DNA of 15,050 bases from Lentibacillus juripiscarius JCM 12147 (GTDB taxonomy: Bacteria; Bacillota; Bacilli; Bacillales_D; Amphibacillaceae), in contig BBCA01000064.1 in the NCBI GenBank assembly GCA_001311805.1, forward strand, positions 1-15,050, written 5' to 3'. A program made the position numbers and the translations under genes. Shown here one piece after another: positions 9,102 through 15,050 of the stretch; the stretch's first letter is position 1, and every line of letters starts with the position of its first letter. Below the pieces are notes generated by a model. That model made no database searches, was not told where the DNA came from, and saw only the letters and a program-made list of their open reading frames with translations.

Positions 9102-9991
9102 CCTGACGCCGCACTGGCCTGCGATAGGTTGCACCCATATACAGGATCAAAGCAATCCAAATGAGCACAAATGATAACAAGTGTGCTGTGGAGAACGTTT
9201 CCCTGTACACAAACACACCGAGGATAAGCATGATGGTCGGAGCAATATACTGCAAAAAGCCAATCATCGATAATGGAATCTCTTTTGCTCCGAACGCAAA
9301 CAGAAGCAAGGGCACAGCTGTTGCCACACCCGCACCAATCAGCAAAAGCCCTGTACCGGAAAACATAACAGCGCCCGATAGAGACTCCCCACTGAATAGA
9401 AACAGATACAATAGCGCCAGCGGAGTAACGATGATCGTTTCAACCGTCAGCCCGAACATGGCGCTGATATCCACCGTTTTTTTCAGCAGCCCGTATAAAG
9501 CAAACGTCAATGCCAACAGAATGGAGACCCATGGAAATACCCCGAAACTGACAGTCAGGTTAATGACGCCGATTGCGGCCAAATGAATGAAAAATTTGCC
9601 GCCGTGTCAGTGTTTCCTTGAGCACGACCATTCCCAGCAGGATACTGACAAGCGGGTTAATGTAATAACCGAGACTGGCCTGAATGACGTGATCATTATT
9701 CACCGCCCAGATGTAGGTGAGCCAGTTCATACTGATAACGACCGATGCCAGCGAGATACCGATCAGTTTCTTTTTATCTCTCAGAATGACTTTACATTCA
9801 TGGATGAACGGCCTCCATTTCCTTACAGATAATACAACAATAATCATAAAGACAAATGACCAAATGATACGATGAGCAAGTATTTCACCGGCCGAAACCG
9901 CATCCAGCAGTTTCCAATAAATCGGCAAAAATCCCCACAAAATATACGCACCTGTCGCATACAAAATGCCTATTTTGTTTGCCTGGTTCAT
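9091..9991 (-). CDS. rarD: RarD-type EamA-family transporter (one frame break)
   Basis: Integral membrane permease of the drug/metabolite superfamily with about ten hydrophobic helices; the substrate is not known. The N-terminus (GILYATGAYILWGFLPIYWK, AGEILAHRIIWS, NWLTYIWAVNNDHVIQASLG, YYINPLVSILLG) is distinctive for RarD. The frame breaks in the run 9590-9597 (A5 then T3). Removing one base joins LKETLTRRQ through a FIH-like stretch to LAAIGVINLTVSFG. Restored length is about 299 residues, normal for the family. ATG at 9991 is preceded by AAAGGGGG. It lies upstream of the metY promoter in the same direction, 18 bp from its -35, but a link with methionine metabolism is not shown. Confidence 0.9.
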
Positions 9992-10157
9992 CTCGGGAAC
10001 CCCCTTTATTCAAATGATTAAAACTTAATGAGTGCAGCGCTGATGAGCTGTCTTTTTGCGCAGCAAACAGGCTGTCGTGTGTTTGTAAATAAGCCAATTT
10101 TAGAATCTATTTTGAAAAAAGGCAATTATGATGCACTGCAATGGGAGCATATTTTTG

Positions 10158-10186
10158 TGGAATGGTTCCTGGCACTTTTTTTTTTT
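10158..10186. repeat. GGTTCCTGGCAC element followed by T11
   Basis: GGTTCCTGGCAC precedes eleven T (10176-10186). It resembles degenerate forms of an intergenic GTGCCAGGCACC-like element that I recall from Bacillaceae genomes, which I cannot verify. No stem precedes the T run, so it is not a normal terminator. The rest of 9992-10236 holds no gene I can support. Confidence 0.35.
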
Positions 10187-10236
10187 GCGGCATAGTGAAA
10201 GATACTTGCGCTAATGGGATGATAGCTTTGCTTTAA

Positions 10237-10690
10237 GGTTGATACTTACAAACTGGTTAATACTTGCGGGCGACCGGTTGATATTTCCCGCATTCGGGTT
10301 GATTCTTCCGTAAACTAGTTGATACTTGCGGGTGACCGGTCGATATCCTGCGCGAACCGGTTGATATATCCCGCATTCCGGTTGATTCTCTCGTAAACGG
10401 GTCGATACTTGCGGGCGACCGGTCGATATCTCATGCGCACCGGTTGATATCTCCCGCATTCCGGTTGATTCTCTCGTAAACGGGTTGATTCTCGGCAGCA
10501 ACCGGTCGATATTCCGCGCAAACCGGTTGATATCTCCCGCATTCCGGTTGATTCTTCCGTGAACGGGTTGATACTTGCGGGCGACCGGTTGATATCCTGC
10601 GCGAACCGGTTGATATCTCCCGCATTCGGTTGATAATCTCCGCAAATAGGTCGATACCCCCACGAATAAATGGATAACCCTGCTATCGGA
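10237..10690. repeat. 21-bp tandem repeat array with 83-bp higher-order period
   Basis: About 21 units begin with GGTTGAT/GGTCGAT at 10237, 10255, 10276, 10297, 10317, 10338, 10359, 10380, 10400, 10421, 10442, 10463, 10483, 10504, 10525, 10546, 10566, 10587, 10608, 10628, 10649, and a decayed one at 10670. Four unit types recur in order: A (ends CCCGCATTCC), B (ends CGTAAACG, 20 bp), C (ends GCGGGCGACC) and D (ends GCGCGAACC). Type A starts at 10276, 10359, 10442, 10525 and 10608, exactly 83 bp apart. The array lies in the divergent gap between rarD and the gamma-lyase gene. All three minus frames stay open (heptads such as INRNAGD and YQPV-containing frames) only because the unit lacks stops; the 20-bp units rotate the frame and there is no ribosome site, so I do not call a protein. 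Confidence 0.93.
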
Positions 10691-10743
10691 CACCCTCCCA
10701 ATTCAAACAGTATCTTTTTCATCACCCTCAGTAGAAAAAACGC

Positions 10744-10772
10744 TTTCAAATTACTGGCAAATGGAATATGAT
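10744..10772 (+). promoter_or_regulatory. Candidate promoter of the gamma-lyase gene
   Basis: TTTCAA (10744-10749), a 17-nt spacer and TATGAT (10767-10772), about 55 nt before the start. The -10 is good and the -35 poor. No S-box or T-box features precede this gene. Confidence 0.35.
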
Positions 10773-10826
10773 AATAGTATAGAAGGTTGTTAGTTTTCAG
10801 ATTTCAAACAGGGAGGTATTTTGGCG

Positions 10827-12044
10827 ATGGCGAATAACGATAAGTATTTTGAAACGTCTGTTATCCATGATGGCTATAATCCGGACTATATGCTGGGGAG
10901 TCTCTCAAGTCCTTTGTTCCAGACATCGACGTTCACGTTTGAAACAGCGGAGCAGGGGGAGCGCCGTTTTGCCGGAATGGAGGATGGTTATATTTATTCA
11001 CGGCTGGGCAATCCAACGGTCTCAGTTCTGGAGGAGAAAATGGCGGCACTGGAAAATGGGGAGCGCGGGCTGGCATTCGGTTCAGGAATGGCGGCTGTTT
11101 CGGCAATTCTGATTGCGCTCACAAAGGCAAATGATCATATTTTATGTTCGTCAGGTTTGTATGGGTGCACGTTTGGACTTCTGACGATGATGGAGGAGAA
11201 GTACAATATAACGCATGACTTTTCCGACATGCGCACGAAAGAGGAGATTCGCTCACATATCAAGTCTGAAACAGCGTGCATCTATGTCGAGACGCCAATC
11301 AACCCGACGATGAAGCTGATCGACTTGGAAATGGTAGCCGAGGTTGCACACGAATATAATATCCCGGTGGTCGTCGATAATACATTTTCATCCCCGTATT
11401 TGCAGCGGCCGCTTGATTTGGGCTGTGATGTCGTTCTGCACAGTGCTACCAAATACATTGGCGGGCACGGGGACGTCATTGCCGGGGTCGCTGTCGGGAA
11501 AAAGGACTTTCTCGATGAGGTGGCGATGACGACGCTAAAAGATATTGGCGGTGTGATGGCCCCATTTGATGCATGGCTGCTGATCCGCGGGCTGAAAACA
11601 TTGCCGATTCGGCTGGACCGGCATTGTGATAATGCGGAGAAAATGTTCGAGCGGCTCCGTCAGCATCCGAAAGTGGCTCGTGTCTATTATCCGAATGATG
11701 ACACGCATCCTGATTATCCGATCCGGCAAAAGCAGATGAAACGCGGCGGCGGTGTTCTGTCGTTTGAAATCGACGGGACAAAAGCGGAGGCACAGCAACT
11801 GCTGAACAGCCTGAACTTCATCAAAATTGCTGTCAGTCTTGGGGATGCGGAAACATTGATTCAGCATCCGGCTACGATGACCCATGCGGTTGTTCCGGAA
11901 GCATCACGCACGGAAATGGGCATCAGTGACCAGCTGATTCGCTTATCGGTCGGTCTTGAGGCTTGGGTGGATGTCTGGGCTGATTTGGAACAGGCATTGA
12001 ATCAACTGCAAACAGCAGGAACATATACAACTGTAAAGGAATAA
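10827..12044 (+). CDS. megL: Methionine gamma-lyase (Cys/Met PLP enzyme)
   Basis: Cytoplasmic PLP enzyme, intact. Methionine gamma-lyase splits methionine to methanethiol, 2-oxobutyrate and ammonia. Visible motifs are IYSRLGNPT, FGSGMAAVSAIL, SSGLYGCTFGLL, ETPINPTMKL, VVVDNTFSSPYLQRPLDLG and VLHSATKYIGGHGD with the PLP lysine. The Cys in LYGCTF is the residue that marks gamma-lyases; counted from the upstream TTG it is residue 116 and the lysine is 211, the same numbers as in the Pseudomonas putida enzyme. A cystathionine gamma-lyase or gamma-synthase is the alternative. Start choice: a TTG at 10821 is only 3-4 nt from GGGAGGT, while the ATG at 10827 is 9 nt away, so ATG is preferred (405 residues). 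It is single-gene and ends at a shared terminator. Confidence 0.85.
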   Translation: MANNDKYFETSVIHDGYNPDYMLGSLSSPLFQTSTFTFETAEQGERRFAGMEDGYIYSRLGNPTVSVLEEKMAALENGERGLAFGSGMAAVSAILIALTKANDHILCSSGLYGCTFGLLTMMEEKYNITHDFSDMRTKEEIRSHIKSETACIYVETPINPTMKLIDLEMVAEVAHEYNIPVVVDNTFSSPYLQRPLDLGCDVVLHSATKYIGGHGDVIAGVAVGKKDFLDEVAMTTLKDIGGVMAPFDAWLLIRGLKTLPIRLDRHCDNAEKMFERLRQHPKVARVYYPNDDTHPDYPIRQKQMKRGGGVLSFEIDGTKAEAQQLLNSLNFIKIAVSLGDAETLIQHPATMTHAVVPEASRTEMGISDQLIRLSVGLEAWVDVWADLEQALNQLQTAGTYTTVKE

Positions 12045-12149
12045 ACCCCACCTCAAGGTGCAGGCGCCTGTACAAGATTAACGCCTTTCAGCTCTGGATA
12101 AGAAAAATGCTAGTGCTTACAGCAGATCAATAACAGAAGTAGTAAAAAT

Positions 12150-12193
12150 AAAAAACGCTTAGATGTAATTAGATGTAATTCTGAGCGTTTTTT
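12150..12193. terminator. Bidirectional intrinsic terminator
   Basis: AAAAAACGCTTAGA pairs with TCTGAGCGTTTTTT over 14 bp (one G-U on the plus transcript). T6 follows on plus and TTTTTTATTTTT on minus, so it serves both the gamma-lyase gene and the convergent small gene. The loop holds a perfect 10-bp tandem duplication (AGATGTAATT twice, 12161-12180). Confidence 0.9.
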
Positions 12194-12243
12194 CAGCTTC
12201 TTATTCAACGTGCCGATACTTTAAACCATTCAGACTCTAAAAG

Positions 12244-12408
12244 TTAAAACATTTTTCCATTTTTAACAGTCTCGAGGTCCGTAATAATTTGATTGATTTG
12301 TTTCTTTAGCCATTTGGACTTTTTAAAGCTTAGCAGGTATAAAATTTTAAATAAATAAAGGTCAAACGTAGAAGTACCAACCTTATCCTGATTAGCAATG
12401 ATATTCAT
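12244..12408 (-). CDS. Unrecognised small protein of 54 residues
   Basis: I do not recognise this protein. The frame runs from ATG 12406-12408 to TAA 12244-12246. Support for it being real: an almost perfect Shine-Dalgarno GGAGGTGA lies 7 nt before the ATG, a TATAAT lies about 47 nt upstream, and a bidirectional terminator lies 50 nt after the stop, convergent with the gamma-lyase gene. The protein starts MNIIANQDKVGTS, has a short hydrophobic/aromatic segment (FDLYLFKILYLLSF, 15-28), then a basic stretch (KKSKWLKKQ) and ends ETVKNGKMF. It has no Cys and no obvious signal peptide cleavage site. It could be a small membrane-surface or regulatory protein; its local AT content is higher than that of its neighbours. 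Confidence 0.6.
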   Translation of the reverse strand: MNIIANQDKVGTSTFDLYLFKILYLLSFKKSKWLKKQINQIITDLETVKNGKMF

Positions 12409-12960
12409 AAGCTCACCTCCAACCTTTTACCGATTAAGTGCTACCGTTAACCATATTATACTCCATATTCAAGAAGGAGAAAACTGCCTATCCACAGAAA
12501 AAATTGCAATTTGAGTTATGAGATACATTGCAAATTCAAAGGATGAGAGTTTTCGTTCACGTTTCGTTTTTCAAATGTCTAACATGAAAAAACGAACACA
12601 ACAGCAGTATTGCTATAGATAATTCATATATGCTTGCCAAGATGCTAATCAAAAGCATTCCCCCCCTGTTTGATTTAAACAAAACCAGACCATTGTTAAA
12701 CAATCTCTATAGGAAAAATTATAAACCAACACAAAGTAACTTGCCACGCCGACTTTAGAACCTGTTTTTTCAATGGAGCAATACCTTGTGAATTCCACCC
12801 AGGACCATTGGTATGTTATTTCTGTTTCGGGATGCTTTCCGGCGGGTATGATGCGGTAAAGGTGCATACGCTAGAAGAAGACCATTGCCGGATTACAGTA
12901 GAGAGGAAAATTATGCTATATTAAGGGTGATGGGATTGCTGATAAAGTGAGGTTTTGTCT
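12409..12960. other. Gene-poor AT-rich interval
   Basis: Holds the promoter of the small gene and an inverted repeat TTCGTTTTTCA (12563-12573) with TGAAAAAACGAA (12585-12596), stem 11 bp with one bulge. A 72-codon minus frame at 12649-12867 has no ribosome site and no recognisable product. A candidate extended -10 for cls (TGCTATATT, 12914-12922) lies at the right end. I see nothing else. Confidence 0.5.
12455..12460 (-). promoter_or_regulatory. Candidate -10 of the small gene
   Basis: Perfect TATAAT on the minus strand about 47 nt before the ATG of the 54-residue gene. No clear TTGACA-like -35 lies 16-18 nt upstream, so an activator or another sigma factor is possible. Confidence 0.4.
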
Positions 12961-14400
12961 GTGGGATTCTGGTCACTGTTTTTAGGGTGCATTCTTGTAT
13001 TTAATATTGCCTTGGCACTGACAATTATTTTCTGGAGCGCAAGGATGCGACTGCAACATGGGCGTGGCTGATGGTGCTCATGTTCATCCCGATTGCCGGA
13101 TTCATTTTATATTTAATTTTTGGGAGACGCATCAGCGGCGAGCGTATTTTTACGTGGGATACGAAAAGCAAGCTCGGTGTGAAAAAGGCTGTGCAGGAAC
13201 AGCTGCGCGCGATGGAAGAGGATGAGTTTCCATTTAAACATCGGGGGCTGTCCGCGTACAAGGATCTTTTTATTTGCATTTGCGCAATGATGATGCCATT
13301 TTCACACAGGATAACAGTGTCCGGATTTTCACTGATGGGGAAGAGAAGTTTGCTGCACTATTGGAGGACCTGGACCGTGCGGAGGACCATATCCACCTCC
13401 TGTACTATATTCTCCGGCATGATCAATTAGGCAGAAAAATTGCCGATATTCTGATCAGAAAGGCCAGACAAGGAGTGGAAGTGCGGGTGCTGTTTGATGA
13501 TATGGGCTCGCGGAGAATAAGCAGGAAGTATCTGAACCGCATGCGCAAAGCGGGTATTGAGATTGAGTCCTTCTTTCCGCCGAAGATACCGAAAGTCAAT
13601 CTGAAAATCAATTACCGGAATCACCGGAAATTGGCCATTATGGACGGGAAAATTGGCTACATCGGCGGGTTTAATATTGGTGATGAGTACCTCGGGCATA
13701 ATAAGCGGTTTGGCTATTGGCGTGATACGCATTTGCGTATATGCGGCGATGCGGTGGCAAATATGCAGACACGCTTCATTCTCGACTGGAACCAGGCATC
13801 CCGCAATGATATTATGTATGCGGATCGCTATTATGATCATGAACCGTGTGGTGATGTCGGGGTACAGATTGTTTCCAGCGGGCCGGATTCCGACTGGGAG
13901 CAGATTAAGAATGGCTATATTAAGATGATTATGTCGGCAAAAGAATATGTGTACATCCAGACGCCGTATTTCATTCCGGATGACAGCCTGCAGGATATAC
14001 TGCGGATTGCGTCTTTGTCGGGAGTCGATGTGAAAGTTATGATCCCCAACAAGCCGGACCATCCGTTCGTCTATTGGGCGACGATGTCCTATGTCGGGGA
14101 TCTGCTTACGCCGGGGCAGAAGTGTATATTTACCAGAATGGGTTTCTGCACGCCAAGACCATCATTGTGGATGGAAAAATTGCCTCCGTTGGCACAGCCA
14201 ATATTGATGTACGCAGTTTCCGGCTCAATTTTGAAGTAAACGCCTTTTTATATGATCAGGGATTGTCGGAGCGGCTACTCGCGGCATTCAAAGAAGACAT
14301 TGCCGTTTCCACGCAAATGACAAAGAAACTGTACGTGAAACGTTCGCTGGGCATTCGTTTCAAAGAATCGTTTTCACGGCTGCTTTCGCCGATATTGTAG
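12961..14400 (+). CDS. cls: Cardiolipin synthase (three frame breaks)
   Basis: Membrane enzyme of the phospholipase D superfamily that joins two phosphatidylglycerols into cardiolipin. Two N-terminal membrane helices (about 4-22 and 34-53) precede two HKD motifs: [18 protein letters not shown] and [20 protein letters not shown]. One base is missing at each of three runs: T4 13028-13031 (restores [15 protein letters not shown]), T5 13268-13272 (restores [14 protein letters not shown]) and G4 14113-14116 (restores [15 protein letters not shown]). The restored protein has 480 residues, the usual size of Bacillus ClsA. The GTG start at 12961 follows GTGAGG by 8 nt and encodes the expected hydrophobic N-terminus. 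The next gene starts 78 nt downstream with no terminator visible, so co-transcription is possible. Confidence 0.94.
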
Positions 14401-14478
14401 CCATCCAATGAGTAAACCGTACAAGGATGTGCAGACTAATTACACAACAATAGGTAATAGGAACATGGAGGAATAAAT

Positions 14479-15000
14479 ATGGAATCGAAACCTTGCAGAA
14501 ATTCACTGGCTATTAAAACATCACACGTGCTGCCGCCGGACACGAACAATCATGGGACACTTTTCGGGGGTAAACTGATGGCACATATAGATGATGTGGC
14601 CGCTATTGCCGCTGTCCGTCATGCTCGAAAGCTGGTTGTCACCGCATCAACGGATTCTGTTGACTTTCTGGCACCGGTCAAAGAAGGGGACTCCGTCTGT
14701 GTCGAAGCATTTGTAACGTGGACGCACACCACGTCGATGGAAGTTTTTGTCAAGGCAGTTACCGAAAATTTACTGACGGGAAGCCGGAAAGTCTGCACGA
14801 CAGCCTTTTTGACGTTTGTCGCGATTGATGACGATGGCAAGCCGACTTCCATTCCAAAGGTGTATCCGGAAACCGACCAGGAAAAAAAGCTGAATGAATC
14901 CGCGCCGGAACGTGCTGAACAGCGGAAGAAGCGGCGGGAGCACTCCAAAGAAATGGCCGCAACATTCGGCACCGATTATCCTTGGAATCAAAATGTATAA
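14479..15000 (+). CDS. ykhA: Hotdog-fold acyl-CoA thioesterase, YkhA type
   Basis: Intact cytoplasmic protein of 173 residues that hydrolyses acyl-CoA to free fatty acid and CoA. The single hotdog domain (about 10-125) carries DTNNHGTLFGGKLMAHIDDV with the likely catalytic pair Asn24 and Asp39, then SVDFLAPVKEGD and FVTWTHTTSMEV. A charged C-terminal tail (KKLNESAPERAEQRKKRREH) is typical of the YkhA/BACH-like group. ATG at 14479 follows GGAGG by 7 nt. It lies after cardiolipin synthase, so both neighbours are in lipid metabolism. No terminator is visible in the last 50 bases. Confidence 0.93.
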   Translation: MESKPCRNSLAIKTSHVLPPDTNNHGTLFGGKLMAHIDDVAAIAAVRHARKLVVTASTDSVDFLAPVKEGDSVCVEAFVTWTHTTSMEVFVKAVTENLLTGSRKVCTTAFLTFVAIDDDGKPTSIPKVYPETDQEKKLNESAPERAEQRKKRREHSKEMAATFGTDYPWNQNV

Positions 15001-15050
15001 TTTATCTTTCCGGCTTGACTTTTCAAAATAGCCCTTTTTCCATTATGATA

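Noticed and set aside
10237..10690. CRISPR array
   Set aside because: Units are only 20-21 bp and directly adjoin; there are no unique spacers, no leader and no cas genes.
12649..12867. Minus-strand frame of 72 codons
   Set aside because: No ribosome site before the ATG, no domain I recognise, and odd composition. It could be a decayed fragment but nothing supports this.
14000..14240. Programmed frameshift in cls
   Set aside because: The G4 site has no slippery heptamer or downstream structure, and two other breaks in the same gene point to sequence error.
15013..15050. Promoter at the right edge (TTGACT ... TATGAT)
   Set aside because: The spacer would be about 23 nt, too long for a sigma-A promoter, and the downstream gene is outside the window.

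Overview
The window comes from a low-to-mid GC Gram-positive bacterium of the Bacillaceae (Bacillota). The signs are AGGAGG-type ribosome sites with GTG/TTG starts, a SAM-I (S-box) riboswitch ahead of methionine genes, a YkpA-type ABC-F protein, the ypmR-ypmS pair also seen in Bacillus subtilis, a YkhA-type thioesterase and a Bacillus-type cardiolipin synthase. Genus cannot be fixed from this sequence; a halotolerant Bacillaceae lineage is a guess. The content is chromosomal housekeeping. I see no transposase, phage gene, CRISPR array, rRNA or tRNA.

Layout: 60-1681 (-) ABC-F ATPase; 1926-2633 (+) permuted papain-fold hydrolase, with a terminator inside its apparent 3' end; 2658-3647 (+) WYL regulator; 3707-5261 (-) ypmS and ypmR; 5262-5872 non-coding, with a short 21-bp repeat array and a terminator; 5873-8781 (-) metX and metY behind a SAM riboswitch (8857-9017) and a strong promoter; 9091-9991 (-) rarD permease; 10237-10690 a large 21-bp repeat array with an 83-bp higher-order period; 10827-12044 (+) methionine gamma-lyase; 12150-12193 bidirectional terminator; 12244-12408 (-) an unrecognised 54-residue gene; 12961-14400 (+) cardiolipin synthase; 14479-15000 (+) acyl-CoA thioesterase.

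The central theme is sulfur amino-acid metabolism. MetX acetylates homoserine and MetY converts O-acetylhomoserine plus sulfide to homocysteine; both sit in one leader-controlled unit. A paralogous PLP enzyme, probably methionine gamma-lyase, lies nearby on the other strand with no riboswitch, so synthesis and breakdown of methionine look separately controlled. MetY carries an extra C-terminal domain of about 150 residues that looks like a CoA-binding Rossmann fold.

Quality warning: about thirteen single-base frame breaks affect eight of the twelve genes, nearly all in homopolymer runs. Every broken gene rejoins into a full-length family member after a one-base correction. I therefore treat these as sequence errors and annotate the restored genes. 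The most unusual real structures are the two repeat arrays, the MetY extension, the inverted repeat over the metY promoter, the small gene, and two terminators whose 3' arms can also pair with sequence just downstream.
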